A stretch of DNA of 64,000 nucleotides from an uncultured Acidimicrobiales bacterium. GTDB taxonomy: Bacteria > Actinomycetota > Acidimicrobiia > Acidimicrobiales > CATQHL01. The notes under the pieces were generated by a model. That model did not search any database, was not told the origin of the DNA, and worked only from the letters and a program-made list of their open reading frames with translations. The stretch is from positions 62,001 to 126,000 of the forward strand of contig CATQHL010000001.1 of the NCBI GenBank assembly GCA_958295925.1, in the 5' to 3' direction. Positions 35,923 through 45,298 of the stretch are shown here, in pieces. The position numbers were made by a program, and so were the translations under genes. Positions within the stretch are counted from its first letter, which is position 1; every line of letters begins with the position of its first letter.

Positions 35923-36872
35923 CTGCGTCACTCGGCAACGGATTTAGAGGCAGCAGGGTCGTCGGGCTTGGGATGGCCGTCCCCGATCGCGTCGTCACCA
36001 ACGCCGAACTCGCCACGACCCTGGACACCAGCGACGAGTGGATCATCGAACGCACTGGAATCAAGGAACGTCGCATAGGCGGGACGACAAGGCAGCTGGC
36101 CATCGACGCCGGCCGCGCCGCACTTGAAACTGCGGGCATGGACCCCCTCGACCTGGATTCGATAATCCTGTCCACCACGACCCCTGACCGCATCATCCCT
36201 GCGACGGCGGGTGCCGTGCAGGCCGGGCTGGGGGCGCGTTGCCCAGCGTTCGACGTGAACGCTGCCTGCTCGGGGTTCGTGTACGCAACCATCCTGGCCC
36301 ACGCAATGCTGATTGCCGACGCAGAGCGGATTCTGGTAATAGGGGCTGACACGCTCTCGCGCTTCGTCGACTGGAACGACAGGACCACCGCCGTGCTTTT
36401 CGGCGACGGCGCAGGCGCAATCGCCATGGAGGCGACCTCCGCCGAGGGCAACGCCCTCCTTGGGTGGCACATGGGCTGCGACGGAAGCCTGGAGGAACTG
36501 CTCTACAGCGATCTGGACGGATACATCAACATGGAGGGCAAGGAGGTTTTCCGAAAGGCTGTCCTGGTGATGGAGGAGAGCTGCAGGCGCAGCTTGGAGA
36601 AGGCGGGGCTTTCCATCGAGGACGTGGACGTGGTCATCCCCCATCAGGCCAACGCTCGCATCATCTCGACGGCCTGCAAGCGCCTGGGGATCGATATTGA
36701 AAAGACGGTCCAGATACTTCCCTGGACAGGAAACACGTCTTCGGCATCGATTCCACAGGCCCTCACAGAGGCACAGCGGCAAGGGAGGCTCAAGAAGGGC
36801 AGCAACGTGCTGCTGGTGGGATTCGGGGCCGGCATGACCTCGGCCGGCGCCCTCATTCGCTGGGAGCTGTGA
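35919..36872 (+). CDS. fabH: 3-oxoacyl-ACP synthase III
   Basis: FabH starts fatty-acid synthesis by condensing an acyl-CoA primer with malonyl-ACP. The 317-aa protein has the complete Cys-His-Asn triad: VNAACSGFVYA (Cys about 113), IPHQANARI (His) and TGNTSSASIP (Asn). The N-terminal TSDEWIIERTGIKERR is typical. GTG start, overlapping fabD (GTGA). Confidence 0.95.
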   Translation: MTASLGNGFRGSRVVGLGMAVPDRVVTNAELATTLDTSDEWIIERTGIKERRIGGTTRQLAIDAGRAALETAGMDPLDLDSIILSTTTPDRIIPATAGAVQAGLGARCPAFDVNAACSGFVYATILAHAMLIADAERILVIGADTLSRFVDWNDRTTAVLFGDGAGAIAMEATSAEGNALLGWHMGCDGSLEELLYSDLDGYINMEGKEVFRKAVLVMEESCRRSLEKAGLSIEDVDVVIPHQANARIISTACKRLGIDIEKTVQILPWTGNTSSASIPQALTEAQRQGRLKKGSNVLLVGFGAGMTSAGALIRWEL

Positions 36873-37621
36873 GCACCCTGGGCAACGGGGGGGGCTCGTC
36901 CCGGGTTGCCCTTGTGACAGGCGGTTCACGGGGAATAGGGCTTGGTTGCGCCGAGGCCCTCAAGTCGTCAGGGCATCGAGTGGCGATTACCTACAATACG
37001 TCGACCCCGACGGTCGCAGAGGAAACCGGTCTTCTGGCGGTGCGCTGCGACGTAACCGACCCTTCGGAGGTGGACACTGCGTTCAAAAGAGTCGAGGCCG
37101 ATCTTGGCCCGGTGGAGATCCTCGTAGCGAATGCTGGCATCACACGCGACAGCCTGCTGCTGCGAATGAGCGAGGAGAGCTTCTCGGCAGTGCTGGAAAC
37201 GAACCTCTTCGGGAGCTTTCGAACGGTCAAGCGGGCGGTTCGCCCGATGATGCGCGCCCGCTGGGGACGGATAGTGCTGGTGTCCTCCATTGTCGGGCAG
37301 ACCGGGCTGCAGGGTCAGACCAACTACGCAGCCTCCAAGTCGGGGCTGGTGGGCTTGGCGCGCTCCGTGGCCAAGGAGTTTGCTGCCAGGGGCGTGACGG
37401 TGAACGTCGTCGCCCCCGGCCCTATCCACACCGACATGCTCAGCGGGATTAGCGAGGAGCGACGGGACGAAATGGTCTCCCGTGTGCCTCTGGGTCGCAT
37501 AGGGACAGTGGGCGACGTGGCTGGAGTCGTGGGATTTTTAACCTCGGAGGAGGCTGGGTACATTACCGGGGCGGTGATTCCCGTGGACGGGGGAATGCAC
37601 ATGGGCAACTATGTTGGATAA
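36869..37621 (+). CDS. fabG: 3-oxoacyl-ACP reductase
   Basis: This short-chain dehydrogenase (250 aa) reduces 3-oxoacyl-ACP with NADPH. It has the cofactor loop TGGSRGIGLG near residues 17-26, NAGIT, the catalytic Ser in VLVSSIVG and YAASKSG with the Tyr/Lys pair. The C-terminus ending GGMHMGNYVG is usual for FabG. GTG start, overlapping the fabH stop by 4 nt. Confidence 0.94.
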   Translation: MSTLGNGGGSSRVALVTGGSRGIGLGCAEALKSSGHRVAITYNTSTPTVAEETGLLAVRCDVTDPSEVDTAFKRVEADLGPVEILVANAGITRDSLLLRMSEESFSAVLETNLFGSFRTVKRAVRPMMRARWGRIVLVSSIVGQTGLQGQTNYAASKSGLVGLARSVAKEFAARGVTVNVVAPGPIHTDMLSGISEERRDEMVSRVPLGRIGTVGDVAGVVGFLTSEEAGYITGAVIPVDGGMHMGNYVG

Positions 37622-37709
37622 AGGCGTGTATGTGGCAGCGAAACGCCATTTCTTGGCAGAATCAAATATCGGCAGGCATGCCGCAACAAGAAAGTGACGG
37701 AGAAAATCA

Positions 37710-37949
37710 GTGGAAAACGACAACTTTGACAGAATTCGCAGGTGCGTGGTGAATGTGCTTTCCGTGGAGGAGGACCAGGTGGTGCCCGACGCCTCCTTCA
37801 GCGACGATCTCGACGCCGACAGTCTGGATCTCGTGGAACTCGTGATGGAGATCGAGGAGGAATTCGGCGTGAACGTTGAGGAAGAGGAGCTCGAGAACAT
37901 CACGACCGTAGGGGCAGTGGCAGAGATGATCGAAGAAAAACTGGGATGA
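37710..37949 (+). CDS. acpP: acyl carrier protein
   Basis: This is a 79-aa acidic helical protein with the phosphopantetheine serine in DDLDADSLDLVELVME (Ser about 38). It carries the growing acyl chain. The GTG start has GGAG 7 nt upstream. The 88-nt gap to fabG is the longest in the fab cluster and may hold an extra promoter, since ACP is needed in excess. Its stop overlaps fabF (ATGA). Confidence 0.96.
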   Translation: MENDNFDRIRRCVVNVLSVEEDQVVPDASFSDDLDADSLDLVELVMEIEEEFGVNVEEEELENITTVGAVAEMIEEKLG

Positions 37950-39127
37950 GCCGCCGCCGGGTAGTGGTAACCGGCGTAGGTGTCCTGGCCAGCTGCGGAG
38001 TCGGCCAGGAGGATTTTTTTCAGGGCCTGCTGTCCGAGCCGAACAAGGGGCTTCGTGTAGTAGCGGGGTTCGAGCCCTCGCACTTCTTCAAGAACCTCAA
38101 GGAACAGCGACGCTGTGACCGCTTTGCGCAGTTCGCCATTGCCTGCGCCACCGAGGCCGTTGAGCAGGCGGGTGACCTGAATCCAGACCCTGAGAGGGTC
38201 GGGGTATGGATAGGAACGGGCGTAGGCGGGCTCATGAGCATTGAGACCTACGTGCTCAACCACTTCGTGAAAGGCCCCAAACGGGTCTCGCCGTTCCTGA
38301 TCCCGATGATGATGCCCAACGCTGCGGCTGCCGCTGTTTCCATGCGCTTCGGCTATCAGGGGCCGTGCGAGGCGACGTCCACCGCGTGCGCAGCCGGCAC
38401 CCAGTCGATCGGGAACGCGACCGAGCAGATCCGCAATGGACGCTGCGAAGTGATGCTGGCCGGGGGCTCGGAGGCCTCCAACTCCCCCACCGGCATGCAG
38501 GGGTTCGGAAACATGACCGCCTTGAGCAGCACCGGGCGCTCACGACCCTTTGACCGTGAGCGGGACGGGTTCATGCACGCCGAGGGCTGCGGGGTGCTGG
38601 TGCTCGAAGAGCTCGAGTACGCCCGCAGTCGCGGGGCGAAGGCGCTGGCGGAGGTCTTGGGCTACGCCAGCACTGCCGACGCCCACCACATAACCGCCCC
38701 GTCCCCGGGTGGGGCGGGCGCTGTGGCGTGCATGGAGCGTGCTCTCGCTGACGCCGACCTCGAGCCGTCCGAGGTTGCGCACATCAACGCACACGGCACA
38801 TCCACACCGCTCAACGACAGGGCGGAGGCGGAGGCCATCCACAAGATCTTCGGCTACCCCGGGCCTGCCGTGACCTCCACCAAGGGTGTCACGGGGCACG
38901 CCCTCGGCGCCGCCGGGGCGATCGAGGCGGCTGCTGTGGTACTGGCCATTCAGCGACGGACGATCCCTCCCACTGCTGGATTTGTCGCCCCCGAGGCGGA
39001 CATGCCCCACGTGCGGATAGTGGCCCCCGATCCGCTGCCCTGGGAACCAGGGCCCAGCCTGTCGAACTCCTTCGGCTTCGGCGGGCACAACGCCACGCTC
39101 ATCTTCGCCCCCCCGCCCGCCGACTAA
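37946..39127 (+). CDS. fabF: 3-oxoacyl-ACP synthase II
   Basis: FabF elongates acyl-ACP by condensation with malonyl-ACP. The 393-aa protein has the Cys-His-His site: STACAAGTQSIG (Cys about 150), NAHGTSTPLND and GVTGHALGAAGAIE. The opening RRRVVVTGVGV and the ending NSFGFGGHNATL are diagnostic. It is a little shorter than the E. coli enzyme. Its start overlaps the acpP stop. Confidence 0.95.
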   Translation: MSRRRVVVTGVGVLASCGVGQEDFFQGLLSEPNKGLRVVAGFEPSHFFKNLKEQRRCDRFAQFAIACATEAVEQAGDLNPDPERVGVWIGTGVGGLMSIETYVLNHFVKGPKRVSPFLIPMMMPNAAAAAVSMRFGYQGPCEATSTACAAGTQSIGNATEQIRNGRCEVMLAGGSEASNSPTGMQGFGNMTALSSTGRSRPFDRERDGFMHAEGCGVLVLEELEYARSRGAKALAEVLGYASTADAHHITAPSPGGAGAVACMERALADADLEPSEVAHINAHGTSTPLNDRAEAEAIHKIFGYPGPAVTSTKGVTGHALGAAGAIEAAAVVLAIQRRTIPPTAGFVAPEADMPHVRIVAPDPLPWEPGPSLSNSFGFGGHNATLIFAPPPAD

Positions 39128-39197
39128 GCCCGCTCCCCCGCTTTTCGCCGGGCCGCTATTCGCCTGGGCCCGTATTGCCGGCGCCCAGCCCGCCCTC

Positions 39198-39629
39198 CTA
39201 GGCGGGAACCGCCACGAACATCAGCTCGGCCTCACAGGCGGCCACGCCCTCCACGCTGGCCTTGCCCCTCGCCTTTCCGGCGCGCCTGCCCAGTCTCAGA
39301 ACGTCAACGCGCAGGTCGAGGCGTTCCCCGGGCGTCACCTGTCTGCGAAACCGCACCCCCTCGAGCCCGCCAAAGAGCGGCAGTTTGCCGGCGAAGCGGT
39401 CGTCGAGCAGAACCACGTAGGCGCCGAGTTGGGCCAATGCCTCGGCCATGAGGACGCCGGGCAGGGTGGGGCGGCCTGGGAAGTGCCCTGCGAAGAACGC
39501 CTCCTCCCCCGTCGTCCGCCAGAATCCCTCCGCCCATAAGCCGGGCTCGACGCCTGTCACCTCGTCGAGGAACAAGAACGGCTGGCGATGCGGGATCACC
39601 TCTGTCGGCGGGGGGAAAGGCTGGCTCAC
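39198..39629 (-). CDS. fabZ: 3-hydroxyacyl-ACP dehydratase (FabZ-like)
   Basis: The 143-aa hot-dog-fold protein has the FabZ active site: IPHRQPFLFLDEV (catalytic His about 14) and FPGRPTLPGVLMAEALAQ (catalytic Glu about 64). It would dehydrate 3-hydroxyacyl-ACP, complementing the convergent fab cluster, which lacks its own dehydratase. GTG start shares one base with the stop of the upstream peroxiredoxin gene, so the two are co-translated. Confidence 0.9.
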   Translation of the reverse strand: MSQPFPPPTEVIPHRQPFLFLDEVTGVEPGLWAEGFWRTTGEEAFFAGHFPGRPTLPGVLMAEALAQLGAYVVLLDDRFAGKLPLFGGLEGVRFRRQVTPGERLDLRVDVLRLGRRAGKARGKASVEGVAACEAELMFVAVPA

Positions 39630-40087
39630 TAGACCGCCTGTAAGGCTTCAAGAAGCCTGAGGGGTGTGTCTTTGGGGCTGATTTTGTACCACGCCTGCTC
39701 CACGCAGCCGTCCGGGCCGATCAGGAATGATGAGCGGATCACGCCGAGGAAGGTGTTGCCGTACATCTTCTTCTCGCCCCGCACCCCCCATGCCTCGGCC
39801 ATCTCGTTGTCTACGTCTGCGAGCAGCGGAAACCCCAGGCTGTGCTTATCGTCGAAGTTCCGCTGCCTCTTCTGCGTGTCTGGGCTCACACCCAGGATCG
39901 CCACGTCGCCAATATCCCCCGAGATGTCACGCATCCCGCATGCCTGGGTCGTTCAACCAGGCGTGGACGCCTTGGGATAGAAGAAAACCGCCAGGCGGCG
40001 TCCTTTGAAGTCTGCGAGGACGACGTCGTTGCCGTGCTGATCCTGTAGCAGAAAGTCGGGGGCGGCGTCGCCGGGTTTGAGTTTCAT
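39629..40087 (-). CDS. bcp: Bcp-type peroxiredoxin with in-frame TGA at the catalytic cysteine (candidate selenoprotein)
   Basis: The frame from ATG 40087 (AGGAGG site 4 nt upstream) reads MKLKPGDAAPDFLLQDQHGN..., FFYPKASTPG, then TGA at 39953-39955, then TTQACGMRDISGDIG... to TAG at 39629. The frame is identical on both sides and nothing but the single TGA interrupts 152 codons. Bcp family members have TPGCTTQACGFRD here, so codon 45 is exactly the peroxidatic Cys (Cys45 in E. coli Bcp); the resolving Cys50 is kept. Insertion of selenocysteine is the simplest reading. Standard gene calling would report only the 101-aa part from ATG 39934. The alternative is a point mutation or sequencing error of TGC/TGT to TGA. 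Confidence 0.85.
39928..39955 (-). promoter_or_regulatory. SECIS-like hairpin just after the in-frame TGA
   Basis: Following TGA (39955-39953), a 9-nt spacer leads to GCAT-GCGGG-ATGC (39943-39931). This makes a 4-bp stem with a 5-nt loop starting with G, extended by CA/TG pairs across one G-G mismatch. Bacterial SECIS elements lie within the coding region at about this distance and have a small G-containing apical loop. The stem is short, so this is suggestive only. Confidence 0.4.
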
Positions 40088-40144
40088 TCGGCCTCCTGGC
40101 AGTTGCTGAGTCTGACGCTGCTTCAAGCTAGCCGTTCGCCCGGT

Positions 40145-41824
40145 TCAGCAGGCCTCCGCAGGCTCAGGCGCTATGCGGGTCGTCGGCTCGAAGGCGGCCC
40201 AGGCGAACCAGAAAGTGTCCAGAAACTCCATCGGCTCCAGGCGGGCGCCCGACTGCGGCCCGGCGACGCCAGCCCCGAAGACGTTCCAGGAACTGCCTGT
40301 CTCGGCGTCGCTGAAGCCGTCGGCGGTGCGTGAAAAGACAAGATCGGCGTGTCCGCCTGCTGAGCGCACGAAGACCCCTGTTGATCCCACCTCGCGGCCC
40401 TCGGACACCCTGGCCGAGTCGATTGCTGATCTGGCGCCCGGAAGGTTCCAGACCACCAGCGGAACCCCGCCGACCTCCACGTTGATCACGCCGTCGCGCC
40501 GCAGGCAGGCATGCCTCACCGCCACGGCATCGCCTTCGGAGGGGCCTCGGATGCCTATCACCCGTTCCTTGGGCGCCAGGCGATCGTCGAAGGGCACAGA
40601 CTGGAATGCGGAGTTGAGCAGGCCGGGCCTTGTCTCGTAGCCGACATACGGGTTGCGCCCGTATCCGCCCCCGTAGCCGCTCTGGGTGGAGAGGACCGTG
40701 CCGTCAGGGTAGGCGGCGAGCCACTCGGCCCAGGAGACGATGGGAATCGGGTAGACGTGCAGCACGGTTCCCGCCAACTCGCCGACCACGGCTGTGCCGT
40801 CGAAGTGCGTCCAGAGGGTCTGCGTCTGACGGTCGTACATCACCAGCGACGACTGGTAGAGGCTGCCGGAAGTGCCGAAGTCCAGCACGCGCCCCCCCGC
40901 GCGCCGGTCGTAGGCAACCGCTGAGTTGCACAGCGGGCAGTAGGAGACCGTTACCGGAACGCCTCCCACCCGGTCGTTTACCAGTTCGTGGCGCGTCATT
41001 ATCTGCAGCGGGTAGGCGCGGGCGTCGCCGTTGACCTCGAGGGCGAGAACCGCCTCCTGAGGCTCCAGGAATCCGACTTCCCCGGCGGGCGCGAAGACGG
41101 GCGAGTCAATGGAGGGGATGCCGTCGGGCGGCGGGCCGCCGCCCTTGATGAGCGCCGGGTCCACGTGGCTGGGGAAGCCGGGCCAGAGCGGATCGGTAAG
41201 CGCAGAGGGCACGTCCTCGCGCGGGGACGAATCGGGGAGAGGGTCGCGCCCTGCAACCACAGTCGGAGCTGGAACGTCGGTTGGGGGCGGGGCCGGCAAA
41301 GGCAGTTGGACGACCTCCGGCGGGTTGTCGACGTCGGCGGTGAGGTTGCCCAATGGGGGCTGGAACTGGACTACGGGCGATGGGGGCTCGGAGGCGCCCG
41401 ACCTCGGTTCAGGCGACTCCGACTGTGCCGGGTCATCAGAATCCGAAGCGGCGACGGACGGCTGCGTGGCAGGCTGCGCCCCCTGAGACGGGCCTGAAGG
41501 CGGTTCCGCGGGCGGAGCCTCGGCAGCGGCCTCTGTCGGAGAACTGGGCTGTGCCTCCCTGGCGGGCTCCCCGCCGGCGCAGGACGCAAGGACGCCCGCA
41601 ACCAGCAGCGGCAGCACCAGCAACCAACCCACGGTCGCATCAGATGGGCGACGAATGCCAAGGACACCCGCCGCAGGCAGCGGCAGCGCCAGCAGCGGAA
41701 GCACCCGGGCGGCGGTCGCCAGCAACGATCCGGGTCCTCGCCCCTTCAGCAGTTCAAACCGCCCCGGCCACCCTGGCGACTTTGCGGTTCTCGAGCCGGG
41801 AAGCCCAACGGCGCAGCGAATCAC
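40145..41824 (-). CDS. DUF3179 lipoprotein-like protein
   Basis: The 559-aa protein has a hydrophobic N-terminus with two segments; the second ends in GVLASCAGG, a good lipoprotein box, so the mature form is probably membrane-anchored. A long Pro/Ser/Glu-rich linker follows (about 75-230). The C-terminal half is DUF3179: TRHELVNDRVGGVPVTVSY with YCPLCNSAVAYDRR, then QSSLVMYDRQTQTLWTHFDG and GYETRPGLLNS. The paired cysteines and conserved Asp/Arg suggest a metal or redox site, but no function is established. Its GTG overlaps the trpA stop by 4 nt, so it is translationally attached to the trp genes although it is not a Trp enzyme. Confidence 0.85.
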   Translation of the reverse strand: MIRCAVGLPGSRTAKSPGWPGRFELLKGRGPGSLLATAARVLPLLALPLPAAGVLGIRRPSDATVGWLLVLPLLVAGVLASCAGGEPAREAQPSSPTEAAAEAPPAEPPSGPSQGAQPATQPSVAASDSDDPAQSESPEPRSGASEPPSPVVQFQPPLGNLTADVDNPPEVVQLPLPAPPPTDVPAPTVVAGRDPLPDSSPREDVPSALTDPLWPGFPSHVDPALIKGGGPPPDGIPSIDSPVFAPAGEVGFLEPQEAVLALEVNGDARAYPLQIMTRHELVNDRVGGVPVTVSYCPLCNSAVAYDRRAGGRVLDFGTSGSLYQSSLVMYDRQTQTLWTHFDGTAVVGELAGTVLHVYPIPIVSWAEWLAAYPDGTVLSTQSGYGGGYGRNPYVGYETRPGLLNSAFQSVPFDDRLAPKERVIGIRGPSEGDAVAVRHACLRRDGVINVEVGGVPLVVWNLPGARSAIDSARVSEGREVGSTGVFVRSAGGHADLVFSRTADGFSDAETGSSWNVFGAGVAGPQSGARLEPMEFLDTFWFAWAAFEPTTRIAPEPAEAC

Positions 41825-42609
41825 AGCGAGTCAAGAGCGGCGCGCAGCTCCTCCACCAGTCGAGCCACGCCGTCTGGCCCCTGACCCTCCAGCAGACGGC
41901 GCACCATCGCCGAGCCGACCACCACGCCGTCCGACACGGAGGCCGCCCCGGCCGCCGATGAGGGGCTGGAGATGCCCACGCCGGTCAGCACCGGCTTTGA
42001 AGTGAGGGCTTTCAGGCGGCCTGCGATCTCAAGGGCGCTGGCGGCCAGGCGATCCCGCTCCCCCGTGACCCCCAGCACCCCGACGGCGTAGACGAAGCCC
42101 TCGGAGCGCTCGCAGATGGCGCGCAGGCGCTGCTCTGAGCCCGTCGGGGCGGCCAGAAGGACGGTCGCCAGGCCAACCTGAGAGGCCGCCTCGGCCCAGG
42201 GGTCGAGTTCCTCGAGCGGCAGGTCGGCCATGATCGCCCCGCAGATCCCTGCGTTCACGGTCTCTGACGCGAAGCGCTCCAACCCCATGTGGTGGGCGAG
42301 GTTGTAGTAGGTCATCGCCACCAGCGGGACATCCACGTCGAGCCGGGCAGCCTCAGCGAGCACACCCGGCGGGGTGGCCCCTGCCCGCAGCGCCCGTTCG
42401 CCTGCCTCGGCGATGACCGGGCCGTCCATCACCGGGTCGGAGAAGGGGATGCCGATTTCCACCGCGTCCGCCCCTGCGTCCGCAGCAGCCTCCACGGCCC
42501 TGCCCCAGTCGGGGAGCCCTGCCGTGATGTAAGGCACCAGGCACTTGCGCCCGCCCGCCACGCATGCGCCGAGCGCCGCCTCCAGCCGCCCGGGCGTCTG
42601 CAACTTCAC
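41821..42609 (-). CDS. trpA: tryptophan synthase alpha subunit
   Basis: TrpA cleaves indole-3-glycerol phosphate to indole. The 262-aa barrel has the catalytic Glu in DAVEIGIPFSDPVMDGPVI (about 48-66) and Asp in GAIMADLPLEE. The phosphate loop near VLTGVGIS is present. It follows trpB by 4 nt and overlaps the DUF3179 gene. Confidence 0.95.
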   Translation of the reverse strand: MKLQTPGRLEAALGACVAGGRKCLVPYITAGLPDWGRAVEAAADAGADAVEIGIPFSDPVMDGPVIAEAGERALRAGATPPGVLAEAARLDVDVPLVAMTYYNLAHHMGLERFASETVNAGICGAIMADLPLEELDPWAEAASQVGLATVLLAAPTGSEQRLRAICERSEGFVYAVGVLGVTGERDRLAASALEIAGRLKALTSKPVLTGVGISSPSSAAGAASVSDGVVVGSAMVRRLLEGQGPDGVARLVEELRAALDSL

Positions 42610-42613
42610 CGAC

Positions 42614-43801
42614 TCAACGCCCGGCGGTCAGGCTCATCACCAGTTCGGTGTCCTTGTCGCCCCGGCCCGAGAGGTTCACGAGCACCGTCCGCCCGGCGAG
42701 GGACTCCCGCTCCCTGCTTACCCAGGCCAGGGCGTGTGCGGGCTCGAGGGCGGGGATGATGCCCTCGGTGCGTGAGAGCATCTCAAACGCCTCAAGCACC
42801 TCCGCGTCGGTGACGTTCTCATAGCGCGCCCTGCCTGTCTCCGCCAGATGGGAGTGCTCCGGGCCGACGCCCGGGTAGTCGAGCCCGGCCGAGATCGACT
42901 CCGCCTCCGTGACCTGCCCGAACTCGTCCTGCAGCAGGTAGGAGCGCGAGCCGTGAAGCACCCCTGGCGAGCCCTTGCCCACTGCGGCGCCGCCTGCGGG
43001 CTCCACCCCCACCAACTCGGCGGGGGTGTCTGCGAAACCGCTGAAGATTCCCGCTGCGTTCGAACCGCCGCCCACGCAGGCCGCAACCACGTCGGGAATC
43101 CCGCCCGTGAGCTCGGCGCACTGCCGTCGGGCCTCCTCGCCGATCACCCGATGCAGCTCCCGCACCATCCAGGGGTACGGGTGCGGGCCCATCACCGATC
43201 CAAGGCAGTAGTGGGTGCTCTCCACGCTCGCCACCCAGTCGCGCAGGGTTTCGTTGATGGCGTCCTTCAGGGTGCGGCTGCCTGAGGCGACCGGCTTGAC
43301 CTCAGCCCCCAGCAGGCGCATGCGGTAGACGTTCAGCTCCTGGCGGGCCACGTCCACCTCCCCCATGTAGACGGTGCATTCCATCCCGAACAGGGAGGCG
43401 GCAGTGGCTGTCGCCACGCCGTGCTGCCCGGCGCCGGTCTCAGCGACCAGGCGTGTCTTTCCCATGCGCCTCGCCAGCAGGGACTGGCCAATTACGTTGT
43501 TGATCTTGTGCGAGCCGGTGTGGTTGAGGTCTTCGCGCTTGAGCAGCACCCTCACCCCCAGTTCTTCAGAAAGACGCACGCACGCAGTGAGCGGGGAGGG
43601 ACGGCCTGCATAGTCGGCCAGCAGGCGATTGAGTTCCGCCCGGAACTCGGCGTCGGCCCAGGCTTCCCGAAAGGCGGCTTCGAGCTCCTGGCAGGCGGGT
43701 ACCAGGGTCTCCGGCACGAAGCAGCCGCCGAAAGACCCGAAGCGGCCGTCAGGTGACGGCTCCCCCATCGCTGAGGCGACATCGGAGGCGCCTGTTGGCA
43801 C
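42614..43801 (-). CDS. trpB: tryptophan synthase beta subunit
   Basis: TrpB joins indole and serine with PLP. The signature [16 protein letters not shown] holds the PLP lysine, and [15 protein letters not shown] the catalytic Glu. The glycine phosphate cup is VGGGSNAAG. Length is about 395 aa. The start is uncertain: GTG 43801 or ATG 43768, neither with a clear ribosome site; an open frame further upstream overlaps trpF and lacks homology. It sits 22 nt after trpF. Confidence 0.94.
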   Translation of the reverse strand: MPTGASDVASAMGEPSPDGRFGSFGGCFVPETLVPACQELEAAFREAWADAEFRAELNRLLADYAGRPSPLTACVRLSEELGVRVLLKREDLNHTGSHKINNVIGQSLLARRMGKTRLVAETGAGQHGVATATAASLFGMECTVYMGEVDVARQELNVYRMRLLGAEVKPVASGSRTLKDAINETLRDWVASVESTHYCLGSVMGPHPYPWMVRELHRVIGEEARRQCAELTGGIPDVVAACVGGGSNAAGIFSGFADTPAELVGVEPAGGAAVGKGSPGVLHGSRSYLLQDEFGQVTEAESISAGLDYPGVGPEHSHLAETGRARYENVTDAEVLEAFEMLSRTEGIIPALEPAHALAWVSRERESLAGRTVLVNLSGRGDKDTELVMSLTAGR

Positions 43802-43823
43802 GGCTATTCGCGCAGGGCGGAAA

Positions 43824-44495
43824 TCAGACCGATCCCCCCGCGGCGCTCCAGTCGTAGAGGCCGGAGTCGTGGCCCGGAGTCGCATTCGACGCTTCGTCCG
43901 CTGCCTTGGCCGCACGCACGAAACTCCGCACAAGGCGGGGATCTTTGCGCCCTGGCGCCGACTCCACCCCCGAGGAAACATCCACGCCCCAGGGTCGTGT
44001 CTGGGCGATGGCCGCCGCCACGTTGTCGGGGGTGAGCCCCCCGGCCAGAATCACCCGCCTCCCCCCGGCTGAGCGCTCGGCCAGCGCCCAGTCGAACACC
44101 TCTCCAGTGCCCGGGTTCTGGGCATCGATGAGAATGACGTCCGCCCCGTACTCACCCGCCTTGCCGATCTCTGGCGAAGCGGCCGGGAAGGCCTTGATAA
44201 CGAACGGCACCTGGGCGCGGATTTCCCTGGTGGCGGCGGGCGACTCGTGCCCGTGAAGCTGTGCCGCTCGCAGGCGGGTCTTGAGCATTATCTCGACGAC
44301 GACGCCTGGGGCCTCGTCACGGAAGACGCCGACGGTGAGCACGTTCGCAGGAACTCGCCGGGCGATGTCAGCGGCTTTGGCGGGCGAAATCCGGCGAGGT
44401 GAGGGGGCGAAGAGGAAGCCCAGGGCGTCCGCCCCCATGGCCACGGCCAGGAGGCCTTCGTTCTCGCTTGTGATTCCGCAAATCTTTACAAACAT
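43824..44495 (-). CDS. trpF: phosphoribosylanthranilate isomerase
   Basis: This 223-aa barrel performs the Amadori rearrangement of PRA to CdRP. It opens with the family signature [13 protein letters not shown] (catalytic Cys) and has the catalytic Asp in [31 protein letters not shown] and [11 protein letters not shown] bind phosphate. It is 11 nt after trpC. Confidence 0.94.
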   Translation of the reverse strand: MFVKICGITSENEGLLAVAMGADALGFLFAPSPRRISPAKAADIARRVPANVLTVGVFRDEAPGVVVEIMLKTRLRAAQLHGHESPAATREIRAQVPFVIKAFPAASPEIGKAGEYGADVILIDAQNPGTGEVFDWALAERSAGGRRVILAGGLTPDNVAAAIAQTRPWGVDVSSGVESAPGRKDPRLVRSFVRAAKAADEASNATPGHDSGLYDWSAAGGSV

Positions 44496-44506
44496 CGCTG
44501 CCGACT

Positions 44507-45298
44507 TTACTGCTTGGCGCAGCGCAGATCGGCGATGGCGGCTGAGATGGAGTCAGGCTCTGGCAGCCTGAGGAGGGACTCCCCCACCAGCACGGCGTCG
44601 TATCCGCTCCTTGCAACCTCCGCCGCGTCGGCGGCGTCACGTATCCCCGACTCGGCAACCTTCACCGCTGAGGGGGGGAGCAGCCCGGCAAGCCGAGCGG
44701 CGCGACCTCGGTCGACGGTGAATCTGCGCAGGTCGCGCTGGTTCACGCCGATGAGGCTGGCGCCCAAGGATGCTGCACGGTCGATCTCTGCGGCGTCGTG
44801 CGTCTCCACCAGGGCGTCCAGGCCAAGCTCCCCTGCGAGCGACAGGAAATCACGTATCTCGGCGTCGCTGAGGGCGGCGACGATGAACAGCACGGCGTCA
44901 GCGCCCATTATGCGTGCGTCGCAGACGTCGGCAAGACAGACGGTGAAGTCCTTGCGCAGCACGGGAAGCCCCGATGCCTCACGGGCTGCGGCCAGGTCGC
45001 CTGGGGATCCCCCGAAGTGCGCCTCGTCGGTGAGCACGGAGAGCGCCGCTGCGCCTCCCCGCCTGTACACCGCCGAGAGCCTGGCTGGGTTGAGGTCGGG
45101 GCGGATGTCGCCGGCGGACGGCGATCGGCGCTTGACCTCCGCTATCACTGCCAGCCCGTCGCAGGCTCCGAGGGCCTCTGCGAAACCCCGCGGCGCGGGC
45201 GACGCCGCGGCTTCGTCGATGAGGGCCTCAAGGCTGCGTGCGTCCTGGCTGGCCCTCTCGCGGTGGTGACGGAGGATGCCGTCGAGGTAGCTGGTCAC
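44507..45298 (-). CDS. trpC: indole-3-glycerol phosphate synthase
   Basis: TrpC closes the indole ring of CdRP. The 263-aa barrel shows VIAEVKRRSPSAGDIR (catalytic Lys), LRKDFTVCLADVCDARIMGAD, LIGVNQRDLRRFTVD and VAESGIRDAADAAEVARSGYD, with GESLLR at the end. Its GTG overlaps the ygfZ stop by 4 nt. Confidence 0.95.
   Translation of the reverse strand: MTSYLDGILRHHRERASQDARSLEALIDEAAASPAPRGFAEALGACDGLAVIAEVKRRSPSAGDIRPDLNPARLSAVYRRGGAAALSVLTDEAHFGGSPGDLAAAREASGLPVLRKDFTVCLADVCDARIMGADAVLFIVAALSDAEIRDFLSLAGELGLDALVETHDAAEIDRAASLGASLIGVNQRDLRRFTVDRGRAARLAGLLPPSAVKVAESGIRDAADAAEVARSGYDAVLVGESLLRLPEPDSISAAIADLRCAKQ

Noticed and set aside
39629-39934. Peroxiredoxin as a truncated 101-aa protein or a pseudogene
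   Set aside because: The N-terminal half is intact and in the same frame with a strong ribosome site; only the single TGA at the catalytic position separates them, so a read-through gene is the better description. A point error is still possible.
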